Below, in pieces: positions 43,153-51,455 of a stretch of DNA of 64,000 bases. The DNA comes from Sulfuritalea sp. (GTDB lineage: Bacteria; Pseudomonadota; Gammaproteobacteria; Burkholderiales; Rhodocyclaceae), in the NCBI GenBank assembly GCA_016712985.1, contig JADJQA010000009.1:104705-168704 (forward strand), given 5' to 3'. Made by a program: the position numbers and the translations under genes. Every line of letters begins with the position of its first letter. Position 1 is the stretch's first letter. The notes under the pieces are model-generated. The model was given only the letters and a program-made list of their open reading frames with translations. It made no database searches and was not told the origin of the DNA.

Positions 43153-44541
43153 CTAAAGGAGGCGCTGCAACAGGCTGCCCCACCATTCCTTGAAATGCAG
43201 CAGCGGTGATCTCTGCTCCCAGCTCTCCTGATCGATGGCGTCCGAATTGGCGAGGTCGCTGGCAAACATCGCCTGCATCTGCTGGGCGAACTCGCGTCCG
43301 ATGATTACCGCATTGATCTCGTCGTTGTCGAGGAAGCTGCGCCAGTCGAGGTTGCTGGAGCCTACGCAGGACCAGACGCCGTCGATCAGTGCGGTCTTGG
43401 AATGCAGCACCGCGCCGCGCCGCTCGTAGATCTTGATGCCGGCTGCCAAAAGGGCGGAGTAGTACGCCCGCCCGGCATGAAACACCGTGTCCGAATCGGA
43501 CTTGCTCGGCAATATCAGCTTCACATCGACCCCGCGTGCTGCCGCGTCGATCAGCGACTTCAACAATTGGGGATCGGGAACGAAGTAGGCATGGGTCAGG
43601 TATACCTGTCTTTCGGCATTGCCGATCGCCGAGACCAGCGTCAGGTAGATCAGGCTGTAGGCATCGTCGGGCGTGCTGCCGATGGCGCGTACGATGTCTT
43701 TCCCCTGGGTCTTCAGCGCGGGAAAGTAGTCCTTCGGGGCCAGCGGCTTGCCTTTCTGCTTGGTCCAGGTCTCGACGAACAGTCTCTGCAACTCGCCAAC
43801 CACCGGGCCTTCGATCTGAAAGTGGGTATCGCGCCAGCCAGCCTTGTCCCCTGGCACCTTTCTGGTGCGCCGGACCACCGAACCCGAAGAATAGACGCTG
43901 CTGATGTTGATGCCGCCGATGAATGCGACTCGCCCGTCAACCACCAGCAGCTTGCGGTGATCGCGGTTGTTGATCTGCCACGCGGCTTTGGCCTTGAGGG
44001 GGTTGATCGGGTTGTATTCGAGTACCTCGATCCCCCCCGCGGTCAGCCGATCGAAGAAGGCCTTTGGTGTATTTACTGCACCGAAACTGTCATAGATGAC
44101 GTTGACCTGGGTTCCCCGGCTCTGCTGCTCCAGCAGGAGGTTCGCGAACTGCCGTCCGGTTTCGTCATCGTCGATGATGTAGGACTCAAGGTTGATGTGG
44201 TCGCGAGCCGCGCGTATCGCCGCAAACATCGCCGCATAGGTGGCGGGCCCGTCCTGCAGCAGGGTGACCTTGTTGCCCAGGATCAGCGGGCTGCCGACGA
44301 TGGCCTGTTCCAGCGCAATCTGCTTTTCCAGAATATCGATGTCGCCGGATTTGCGCTTCAGCTCCGCCAGGATCGCCGCGCTCTTCTCCGCGGAGAGCGG
44401 TCCGCGCGCATTCTCGAACCTGGCGGTCTGTCCGGCGTGCCGCGCAATCAGGGCGTCGGTGTCAGGCAGTGTCGCGCAGGCGGCCGCGGCCAGCAGGCAA
44501 AGCGCCACCGTCGCGACGCAAAAAGGGCCGCGAGCTAGCAT
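43153..44541 (-). CDS. Cardiolipin-synthase-like phospholipase D lipoprotein
   Basis: 462 residues. N-terminal signal with lipobox-like AAAAC. Two HKD motifs: INNRDHRKLLVVDGRVAFIG and VLHSKTALIDGVWSCVGSSN. ILEKQIALEQAIVGSPLILG and the order of motifs fit ClsB/ClsC-type enzymes that join phosphatidylglycerol units, but secreted PLD activity is possible. Close to the Mla operon, consistent with membrane lipid homeostasis. Confidence 0.93.
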   Translation of the reverse strand: MLARGPFCVATVALCLLAAAACATLPDTDALIARHAGQTARFENARGPLSAEKSAAILAELKRKSGDIDILEKQIALEQAIVGSPLILGNKVTLLQDGPATYAAMFAAIRAARDHINLESYIIDDDETGRQFANLLLEQQSRGTQVNVIYDSFGAVNTPKAFFDRLTAGGIEVLEYNPINPLKAKAAWQINNRDHRKLLVVDGRVAFIGGINISSVYSSGSVVRRTRKVPGDKAGWRDTHFQIEGPVVGELQRLFVETWTKQKGKPLAPKDYFPALKTQGKDIVRAIGSTPDDAYSLIYLTLVSAIGNAERQVYLTHAYFVPDPQLLKSLIDAAARGVDVKLILPSKSDSDTVFHAGRAYYSALLAAGIKIYERRGAVLHSKTALIDGVWSCVGSSNLDWRSFLDNDEINAVIIGREFAQQMQAMFASDLANSDAIDQESWEQRSPLLHFKEWWGSLLQRLL

Positions 44542-44636
44542 TTGCCTGCCACCGACGGGAGAAGGCGACGCATTGCCGATCTCACAAATGATGCTCGGCG
44601 ATTGCCGAACCCGCCAGCCTCCCTGCCATGAACGGC

Positions 44637-44949
44637 TCAGCGTGCGGGAGCCGGAGGCGGAACGACGACAACGGTGCCACCACCCGTTTTGCCGCGATCG
44701 CCCGTCGCCCCGGTATCGCCGGTAGCTCCTGTCGCTCCGGTGCTACCGGTGTATCCGGTTGCTCCGGTATTGCCGGTGGATCCGGGCGCTCCGGTATATC
44801 CGGTGGATCCCGTGGCACCAGTGGCGCCTGTCGGGCCGGCGGGACCAGGGACAGGCGTTGGTCGGAACGGCAACCACAGCAGCCGGCCTGTCGCAGGCGC
44901 CCAAAGCGAGCGCCACCAGCACAGATGAAAACACGATTGAATACTTCAT
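44637..44949 (-). CDS. Collagen-like lipoprotein, one frameshift
   Basis: The ATG at 44949 has AAAGGA upstream and gives MKYSIVFSSVLVALALGAC, a signal peptide with lipobox. After AVVAVPTN the frame changes near 44860; the other frame continues as PTPVPGPAGPTGATGATG and about 17 more Gly-X-Thr/Ala triplets, ending GGGTVVVVPPPAPAR at 44637. Gly-X-Y repeats form collagen triple helices in bacterial surface proteins. Thr-rich Y positions suggest glycosylation or hydrogen bonding rather than hydroxyproline. About 104 codons. Confidence 0.8.
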
Positions 44950-45047
44950 GGAAATTCCTTTCAGAGAATGGACGAGAATCGATCATGCGAACTGCCGTGC
45001 AGCCGCTTCGACTCGTGGCTCAAAATAGGCGATTTCCGGTTGCTGTT

Positions 45048-45065
45048 CCGTACGCTGGCGTACAT
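45048..45065. promoter_or_regulatory. Dispersed palindrome, copy 11 (GTACG form)
   Basis: CCGTACGCTGGCGTACAT. Symmetric variant; 99 bases before the collagen-like gene and 38-55 before mlaE. Confidence 0.6.
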
Positions 45066-45102
45066 ACGGGCAATGGCGTTTCATCTACCCTGCACTGCAA
45101 CC

Positions 45103-46239
45103 ATGAACCGCTTGTCGCTCACACCCGCCGCAATCGCTCAGCCGACGCCAGGGGAACTCGCGTTGTCGGGATCCTGGACCGCGCGCGGAATCGGCGCGAT
45201 CCAGCCGCAACTGAATGCAGTTTCCTCGACTTCCGGTTCAGGCAAAGTGGTGGACGGTGCCCGCATCGAGGCACTCGATACCGCGGGCGCCTGGGTCCTG
45301 CAAAAGCTCCTCCGACGTCTGGGCAACGAAGGTACTGCCGTCAAGATCCGAGACCTGCGACCGGAGTTCGCCCAACTGCTGGAAGTCGCGGGGCGGCAGG
45401 CTACCTTGCAGGCAGACTCCGAATCCACGGTCGCCGGCGCGCCATCGTCGCCGCTCGAAGGCGTTGGCCGAGCTGCCGCGGCCACCGTCGAACAGGTTGT
45501 CGCACTGCTTGGCTTCGTCGGCGAGAGTGCGGTCGCGCTTGCCGGATGCGTCGCCCGCCCGGCGCGATTCCGCTGGCGTCCCATCCTCTACAACATCCGC
45601 ACCGCCGGGTTCGACGCGCTCCCCATCGTCGGGCTGCTCTCCTTCCTGCTCGGGATAGTGGTGGCCTACCAGGGCGCCGACCAGCTCAGGCAATACGGCG
45701 CCAACATCTTCGTCGCCGACCTCGTCGGCTTGTCCATGCTGCGCGAGTTCGCGCCGCTGATCACCGCAATCATCGTCGCCGGACGTTCGGGGTCCGCCTA
45801 TGCCGCGCAGATCGGCACGATGGCCGTAACCGAGGAGATCGACGCGATGCGCACGCTGGGCATCGCACCTCTGGATCTGCTGGTGCTGCCGAAGATCATC
45901 GCGCTGATGATCGCGCTGCCGCTGCTGACGGTATTCGCCGACGTACTCGGCGTCTTCGGCGGCATGATCATGGCGCGCGCGCAGCTCGGCGTGGGCTTCG
46001 GCGAGTTTCTCGAGCGCTTCGTCAAGGCCGTCAGCCCTACCGCCTATCTGATCGGCATCTGCAAGGCGCCGGTGTTTGCCGCCATCATTGCCGTGGTCGG
46101 TTGCTTCCAGGGCTTTCGCACCAAGGGCGGCGCCGACAGCGTCGGCCGCCAGACCACCCGCAGCGTGGTGCAGTCGATCTTTCTGGTGATCGTCTGCGAC
46201 GCGCTGTTCTCGATCGCCTTCAGCGCGCTGGACCTCTGA
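45103..46239 (+). CDS. mlaE: MlaE-family ABC permease with N-terminal STAS domain
   Basis: About 378 residues. The first third is a STAS-like domain (DGARIEALDTAGAWVLQKLL), normally the separate MlaB. The rest is the MlaE permease: DALPIVGLLSFLLGIVVAYQ, LREFAPLITAIIVAGRSGSA, AAQIGTMAVTEEIDAMRTLG, and the end SVVQSIFLVIVCDALFSIAF. ATG 45103 is preferred because the alternative ATG 45073 lies just 8 bases after the palindrome. First gene of a four-gene operon. Confidence 0.95.
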   Translation: MNRLSLTPAAIAQPTPGELALSGSWTARGIGAIQPQLNAVSSTSGSGKVVDGARIEALDTAGAWVLQKLLRRLGNEGTAVKIRDLRPEFAQLLEVAGRQATLQADSESTVAGAPSSPLEGVGRAAAATVEQVVALLGFVGESAVALAGCVARPARFRWRPILYNIRTAGFDALPIVGLLSFLLGIVVAYQGADQLRQYGANIFVADLVGLSMLREFAPLITAIIVAGRSGSAYAAQIGTMAVTEEIDAMRTLGIAPLDLLVLPKIIALMIALPLLTVFADVLGVFGGMIMARAQLGVGFGEFLERFVKAVSPTAYLIGICKAPVFAAIIAVVGCFQGFRTKGGADSVGRQTTRSVVQSIFLVIVCDALFSIAFSALDL

Positions 46240-46240
46240 G

Positions 46241-47077
46241 ATGCCGCGCGCCGAGCCGCCAGACCAGTCAGTCATCGAGATCAGCAAGCTGTCGACGCGC
46301 TTCGGCGACCATGTCGTGCATGCCGAACTCGATCTTGAAGTACACCGTGCCGAAATATTCGCCTTGATTGGCGGCAGCGGCTCCGGCAAGTCGACGCTGC
46401 TGCGCGAGATGATCCTGCTGCAACGCCCGGATGCAGGCACGATTCGCGTGCTCGGCGTCGACCTGCAAGATCTGGGTGACGAGGAAACCATCGCGCTGCG
46501 CCAGCGCTGGGGTGTGATGTTCCAGCACGGCGGCCTGTTCGGCTCGCTTACCGTCCGCCAGAATATCGGTTTGCCGCTGCGCGAGCACACCAGGCTTGAT
46601 GACGCGCTGATCGATGAAATCGCGGCGTGGAAACTCGCCATGACCGGTCTCGAGCCAGAGGTGGGCATGCAGTATCCGTCCGAGCTCAGCGGCGGCATGA
46701 TGAAGCGCGCATCGCTGGCCCGCGCACTGGCGCTTGACCCGGAACTGCTTTTCCTCGACGAACCCACCGCCGGTCTCGACCCGGAAAGCGCGGGTGAGGT
46801 CGACCAACTGGTACGCAAGCTGCGCGACCAGTTCGGGCTGACGATTGTCATCATCACTCACGATCTGGACCTGTTGTGGCAGGTGGCGGATCGTGCCGCC
46901 GTCCTAGCCGAAGGCAAGGTGCAAGGCATTGGCTCGATGATCGAGCTATCACGGATGGACAATCCTGCGATTCAAAAATACTTCGACGGCCCGCGCGGGA
47001 GGGCGGCGCAGGAACAGGCCCGGACCGAAGCACAAGGCGATCAAAGCGGCGGGAGCCCATCATCGAAACCAAAGTGA
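46241..47077 (+). CDS. mlaF: MlaF-type phospholipid-transport ATPase
   Basis: 278 residues, 1 base after the mlaE stop. Walker A GGSGSGKST, VMFQHGGLFGSLTVRQNIGL, signature ELSGGMMKRASLARAL, Walker B LLFLDEPTAGLDPES and an intact H-loop in VIIITHDLDLL, unlike the copy at 39200. Energises lipid movement between inner and outer membranes with MlaE and MlaD. Confidence 0.96.
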   Translation: MPRAEPPDQSVIEISKLSTRFGDHVVHAELDLEVHRAEIFALIGGSGSGKSTLLREMILLQRPDAGTIRVLGVDLQDLGDEETIALRQRWGVMFQHGGLFGSLTVRQNIGLPLREHTRLDDALIDEIAAWKLAMTGLEPEVGMQYPSELSGGMMKRASLARALALDPELLFLDEPTAGLDPESAGEVDQLVRKLRDQFGLTIVIITHDLDLLWQVADRAAVLAEGKVQGIGSMIELSRMDNPAIQKYFDGPRGRAAQEQARTEAQGDQSGGSPSSKPK

Positions 47078-48000
47078 ACTATGCGGTTGTTGGCGCCTTC
47101 GTGCTCGTTCTTGGCGCGCTGCTGGTCGCAGGCATTCTCTGGCTCGCGTCGGGCGGGGGCTTCCAGAAGAAATACGGCCTGTATCTGGCAGTCGTGGACG
47201 AATCCGTCGCCGGCCTCAATCTGAATGCACCGGTCAAGTACAGCGGGGTCGACGTGGGCAAGGTGCGCAAGATCTGGCTGGATCCGGCCAACCCCGAGCG
47301 CGTGCTGCTGATGTTCGCGATCGAACACGGCACGCCGATCAAGGAGGACACCGTGGCGGTGCTGAAGACACAAGGCCTGACAGGTATCGCCTATGTCGAG
47401 CTCAGCGGCGGCGCTCTGGATGCACCGCCGCTGCGGGTGGTCGGGCAAAACCATTATCCGGTGATTCGCACCAAGCCCTCGCTCGGCGCGCGACTGGAGA
47501 ATGTTCTGACGACCGTTCTGGCGAAACTGGACAGCACCTCGAACAACATCAATGCCGTGCTCAGCGAAGAAAATCGCGCGGCGTTCAAGAGCACGCTCGC
47601 GGACATCGCTACCGTGGCGCGCACCATTGCCGCGCGCAAGGACACGCTCGATGCGGGCATTGCCAATGCCGCCCGCACCTTCGAAAACACCTCACGCGTG
47701 TCGGCGCAGGTCGGACCCGTGATCGATCGCATCGGTCGCAGCGCCGACGCCCTGGAAAAAATGGGTACCGAGGCGGCGCTTGCCAGTGCCAGCGTGGGCA
47801 AAACGGCTGACGCAGTCGGTGCCGATGTACGCCGCATCACTGCGGAATCAGCTCCCGAACTGGAGCGCCTGCTTGGCGAGATGTCCGTGCTGGCGGCCTC
47901 GCTGCGACGCCTGAGCGAAAAAATCGAGGGCAGCCCCGGTGGCCTGCTGCTGGGCCGCCGGCCGGTACCGGCCGGGCCCGGAGAAGGGGCGGCGAAATGA
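47074..48000 (+). CDS. mlaD: MlaD-family (MCE-domain) phospholipid-binding protein
   Basis: 308 residues from GTG 47074, which overlaps the mlaF stop. Family N-termini read METKVNY; here the codon at that Met is ATC (47062), with GGGAG 6-7 bases before it, so ATC initiation or a base error is possible. TM anchor VVGAFVLVLGALLVAGILWL, MCE domain (LAVVDESVAGLNLNAPVKYS; GVDVGKVRKIWLDP; LKTQGLTGIAYVELSGG), then a long helical region (LDSTSNNINAVLSEENRAAF) as in PqiB/YebT-type adaptors. Confidence 0.94.
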   Translation: MNYAVVGAFVLVLGALLVAGILWLASGGGFQKKYGLYLAVVDESVAGLNLNAPVKYSGVDVGKVRKIWLDPANPERVLLMFAIEHGTPIKEDTVAVLKTQGLTGIAYVELSGGALDAPPLRVVGQNHYPVIRTKPSLGARLENVLTTVLAKLDSTSNNINAVLSEENRAAFKSTLADIATVARTIAARKDTLDAGIANAARTFENTSRVSAQVGPVIDRIGRSADALEKMGTEAALASASVGKTADAVGADVRRITAESAPELERLLGEMSVLAASLRRLSEKIEGSPGGLLLGRRPVPAGPGEGAAK

Positions 48001-48668
48001 ACCGTGGTCTGCCCGAGGCATCGCTGCGTCATGGGTGGCAGCTCGCCGCCGCCGCTCTATCGCTCGGCCTGATCTGCGGTTGCCAGGCGATCGCGCCGCT
48101 GCTTACGCCGCATCCCAGCTTCTACACGCTCGCCGACGCAGGCGATACCGTGATGCGAGTTCCACCAGCGCCGCGCGCGGAGGCGGCCGCGCCGACACTG
48201 ATCGTCAGCCCGCCGCACGCGGCGGCCGGCTTCGACAGCCAGCGCATCATGTACCTGCGCCAGGCGGACCAGCTCGAATATTTTGCCCACAACGAGTGGA
48301 TCGATACACCCGCGCGCATGGTGGCGCCCCTGATCGTCGCCGCCATCGAGCGCAGCGGCGCGTTTCGCGCCGTCGTGCAAACGCCAAGCCCGGCTTCCGG
48401 CGAAATGCGGCTGGATACCGAAATCCTGCGCCTGCAACACGAGTTTTCAGGCACGCCGAGTCGAGTGCGCTTCACGCTGCGCGCCTATCTCGTGGATAGC
48501 TCGACGCGCCGGGTGATTGCATCACGCGAATTCGATGCGACCGTTGTCGCCCCCAGCGAGGATCCTCGTGGCGGCGTAGTGGCGGCCAAAGGCGCGGTAC
48601 GGACGGTGCTCGACGAGCTTTCGGCTTTCTGCGCCGAGGAAGCCCGTGGCGCACGCATCGTGAAATGA
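47997..48668 (+). CDS. ABC-type transport auxiliary lipoprotein (PqiC/YmbA-like)
   Basis: 223 residues; ATG overlaps the mlaD stop (ATGA). Lipobox LICGC. Domain features: PSFYTLADAGD at the N-terminus, LIVSPPHAAAGFDSQRIMYL, RQADQLEYFAHNEWIDTPAR, and RFTLRAYLVDSSTRRVIASR. These match the DUF330/PqiC family that partners MCE proteins at the outer membrane. Completes the mlaE-F-D operon. Confidence 0.92.
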   Translation: MNRGLPEASLRHGWQLAAAALSLGLICGCQAIAPLLTPHPSFYTLADAGDTVMRVPPAPRAEAAAPTLIVSPPHAAAGFDSQRIMYLRQADQLEYFAHNEWIDTPARMVAPLIVAAIERSGAFRAVVQTPSPASGEMRLDTEILRLQHEFSGTPSRVRFTLRAYLVDSSTRRVIASREFDATVVAPSEDPRGGVVAAKGAVRTVLDELSAFCAEEARGARIVK

Positions 48669-48722
48669 ACCACAGGCGTAGCCCTTTTGACCCTTGCAGC
48701 ACCATTTCGGAGATTGATACAA

Positions 48723-48941
48723 ATGAATACGCAAAGACTTCTGGCAATCATCTTCATCGTGGCTGGCGCTCTTGGCCTGGCCTATGGCGGCTTCAGCTAT
48801 ACCAGGGAAAGCACTGCGCTGAAGCTCGGATCGATGGAACTCAAGGTTCAGGAAAAGGAAACTGTCGCCGTGCCGCTGATAGTCAGCGCGGGAGCTATCG
48901 CGATCGGAGTCTTCCTGCTGGTCGGCTTCAGGAGCAAATAG
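48723..48941 (+). CDS. Small two-TM membrane protein (DUF3185-like)
   Basis: 72 residues, ATG 48723. TM1 is LLAIIFIVAGALGLAYGG, TM2 is VPLIVSAGAIAIGVFLLVGF; between them SMELKVQEKETVAVP is a short soluble loop. Family assignment from the layout only. Same strand as the mla operon, 54 bases downstream. Confidence 0.75.
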   Translation: MNTQRLLAIIFIVAGALGLAYGGFSYTRESTALKLGSMELKVQEKETVAVPLIVSAGAIAIGVFLLVGFRSK

Positions 48942-49058
48942 CAATGCGATTTCCAGCAATGCAGAAACATCGCGCCGGGTTCGCCTGGACGGTACAACGA
49001 GTTAGCCCTGCGCAGTGATCAAGCAGCGGACTGCGCAAGGGAAAGGTACGAAACTGGC

Positions 49059-49786
49059 ATGACTTACTGCATAGGCCTGACGCTCGACGCAGGCATGATT
49101 TTCGCGTCTGACTCCCGTACCAATGCCGGCATGGACAATATCGCGAAATTTTGCAAGATGACGGTGTTCGAACGTCCCGGCGACCGGGTTCTTGTTCTGC
49201 TGAGCTCCGGGAACCTTGCCGGAACCCAGGCGGTGATCGGCGTCCTGAACCAGCGCTGCGCGGCTGGTGACGCGATCCCCAACCTCCAGAACGCGCAGAC
49301 GATGTTCGACGTTGCAATGTTGGTCGCCGACGCAATGCGGGATATTGAGCGACGCGACGGTGACTACCTGGAAGACAACCCGACCGGCTTCAATGCGTCG
49401 TTCATATTGGGGGGGCAGATTCGTGGCGAGTCGACGCGGCTGTTCCGCATCTATGCCGAGGAAATTTCATCGAAGCAGGAATCGATACGCCCTATTTTCA
49501 GACTGGCGAAACCAAGTATGGCAAGCCGATCATCGACCGTGTGATCACTCGCTCGACACCACTTGCCGAAGCGATCAAGTGCGTACTGGTGTCATTCGAT
49601 TCGACCATGCGCAGCAACCTGTCGGTGGGGATGCCAATCGACCTGATCTGCTACGAGCGCGACAGCCTCGAAGTAGTGAAGCAACGGCGATTCGAAAACC
49701 GGGACGCCTATTTCAGCGCTCTAAGCCACGAGTGGAGCGAAGGCACGCGGAAGGTATTCCGCCAACTGCCCGAGTTGTCCTGGTAA
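49059..49786 (+). CDS. Anbu (bacterial proteasome-like peptidase), one frameshift
   Basis: Self-compartmentalising Ntn-hydrolase related to HslV. Starts MTYCIGLTLDAGMIFASDSR with Thr2 as the expected nucleophile, then TNAGMDNIAKFCKM and AMRDIERRDGDYLEDNPTGF. After RLFRIYAE the frame changes near 49459 (two bases seem missing). The continuation reads NFIEAGIDTPYFQTGETKYG and then SFDSTMRSNLSVGMPIDLIC to TAA at 49786. About 243 codons, as expected. Followed after 6 bases by an N-formylglutamate amidohydrolase. Confidence 0.93.
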
Positions 49787-49792
49787 CGAAAC

Positions 49793-50536
49793 GTGACCGG
49801 TACAGTTTTCCTCATCACCTGCGAACATGGCGGCAACCGGATTCCCTCGTCCTTTCGATGGCTGTTCGAAGGCTATCAAGCGCTGCTCAAAACCCATCGC
49901 GGATACGATCCCGGCGCGCTGGCCATGGCGAAGGCTCTGGCCCGGGCATTCCAGGCGCCACTCGTGACTTCGACCATCAGCCGCCTGCTGGTCGACCTGA
50001 ATCGGTCGATCGGCCACCCGCAACTCTTCTCGGCGGCGACGCGCCGTGCACCGGCGACCCTGCGCGAGAAGATCATCGCGGAGCACTACCTTCCCTATCG
50101 CACGCACATAGAGTCCCTGGTCCGGCAAGCATGCGCCGCTGGGCGGCGAGTTGTGCATGTTTCGTCGCATAGCTTTACTCCGGAATTGGATGGCAACCTA
50201 CGTCGCGCCGATGTTGGCCTGCTGTATGACCCCGGTCGCGACAGCGAGGCGCAGCTTTGCGCGCGCTGGAAGACAGTGCTGGCGGCACGCGCTCCCGAGC
50301 TTCGGGTGCGGCGAAACTACCCCTATGCCGGCAAGGGGGACGGGCTGACCGCGTATTTGCGCCAGCGCTTTCCGAACGAATCCTACGTCGGCATCGAATT
50401 GGAGGTTAACCAGGCCATCCCCCTGACTGGGGGGTCGCGCTGGCCGGCGCTACGTGGGGTACTTACGGATTCGTTGCGTATCGCATGTACACCAGGCCGT
50501 GCCGTTCTTGGCGCCTGTGGCCCTTTTGTGCAGTGA
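49793..50536 (+). CDS. N-formylglutamate amidohydrolase-family protein
   Basis: 247 residues, GTG start 6 bases after Anbu. Family motifs: ITCEHGGNRIPSSFRWLF, HRGYDPGALAMAKALARAF, LLVDLNRSIGHPQLFS and VVHVSSHSFTPELDG with likely metal-binding His/Glu. C-terminal YVGIELEVNQAIPL is conserved. In histidine catabolism the enzyme releases formate, but no hut genes are here, so a peptidase or amidase role in the Anbu cluster is plausible. Confidence 0.9.
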   Translation: MTGTVFLITCEHGGNRIPSSFRWLFEGYQALLKTHRGYDPGALAMAKALARAFQAPLVTSTISRLLVDLNRSIGHPQLFSAATRRAPATLREKIIAEHYLPYRTHIESLVRQACAAGRRVVHVSSHSFTPELDGNLRRADVGLLYDPGRDSEAQLCARWKTVLAARAPELRVRRNYPYAGKGDGLTAYLRQRFPNESYVGIELEVNQAIPLTGGSRWPALRGVLTDSLRIACTPGRAVLGACGPFVQ

Positions 50537-50603
50537 GCATGACTTTCACCAATCCCGCGACCCGTCGCGCGCGATTTCACCTGACCTATATTGGAGACCC
50601 ATT

Positions 50604-51416
50604 ATGAAGATTCGCGTCGGCTTCGAAATGATTTACGACTGCCCGCAGCCCACCCCGATGATCCTGAATTTGAATGTGCACTCGACGCGCGTGTCGGACC
50701 TCCTGGGCCGCGACGAACTTCGATTTGAACCTTCGATTCCAACGGCGGCCTATCGTGACAGCTTCGGCAACTGGTGCACCCGCATCGTCGCACCCGAGGG
50801 TCGCCTGCGTATCAGCACTGACGTGCTCGTCAACGATAGCGGCGCCCCTGACCTGTTCGCTCCGCAAGCGGAACAGCTCGCCGTGCCGGACCTGCCCGAG
50901 GAAACGCTGCTGTTCCTGCTCGGCAGCAGGTATTGCGAGACCGATCGCCTGTCCGAGACGGCGTGGAAACTCTTCGGACAGGGTCCGACGGGGTGGGGTC
51001 GCGTCCAGGCGATCTGCGACTATGTCCACGACCATATCGTTTTCGGCTACGAACATGCGCGCATGACACGGACGGCACTGGAGGCCTACTATGACAAGAC
51101 CGGCGTCTGCCGCGACTATACGCACCTCGCCGTGGCCTTCTGCCGCTGCATGAACATCCCCGCGCGCTACTGCACGGGCTACCTGGGCGACATCGGCATG
51201 CCGCCGCCTTACGGCCAGATGGATTTCGCCGCCTGGTTCGAGGTCTTCCTGGGTGGCCGCTGGTACACCTTTGACTCCCGCAACAACACACCGCGGATAG
51301 GCAGGGTGTTGATCGCACGAGGCCGCGACGCCGCAGACGTCGCGCTCAGCAATGCGTTCGGCCAGAACACCTTGAGCAGTTTCAGGGTCTGGACGGACGA
51401 GGTACGCGCCAACTGA
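50604..51416 (+). CDS. Transglutaminase-like peptidase of the Anbu cluster
   Basis: 270 residues; ATG 50604 with GGAGA 6 bases upstream. N-terminal beta domain (MKIRVGFEMIYDCPQPTPM), then the transglutaminase core: catalytic Cys in KTGVCRDYTHLAVAFCR, and WYTFDSRNNTPRIGRV with the Asp. The segment where the core family has its His (HAW) reads MDFAAWFEVFLGGR here; whether the Anbu-linked subfamily uses this position is not certain. Typical of Anbu neighbourhoods. Confidence 0.92.
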   Translation: MKIRVGFEMIYDCPQPTPMILNLNVHSTRVSDLLGRDELRFEPSIPTAAYRDSFGNWCTRIVAPEGRLRISTDVLVNDSGAPDLFAPQAEQLAVPDLPEETLLFLLGSRYCETDRLSETAWKLFGQGPTGWGRVQAICDYVHDHIVFGYEHARMTRTALEAYYDKTGVCRDYTHLAVAFCRCMNIPARYCTGYLGDIGMPPPYGQMDFAAWFEVFLGGRWYTFDSRNNTPRIGRVLIARGRDAADVALSNAFGQNTLSSFRVWTDEVRAN

Positions 51417-51455
51417 CGCGAGCCGCGGCCCCGGAACGCTCACGCGACAGGAACC

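Noticed and set aside
43402..44538. Long plus-strand frame opposite the phospholipase D gene
   Set aside because: HKD motifs on the minus strand settle the coding strand.
44637..44880. Collagen-like triplet region read as a CRISPR or DNA repeat array
   Set aside because: The periodicity is 9 bases with codon-like drift, no spacers; it is a protein repeat.
45238..46857. 539-codon open frame antisense to mlaE/mlaF
   Set aside because: Covers two clear genes on the other strand and has the low-complexity His/Arg/Asp composition typical of antisense frames.
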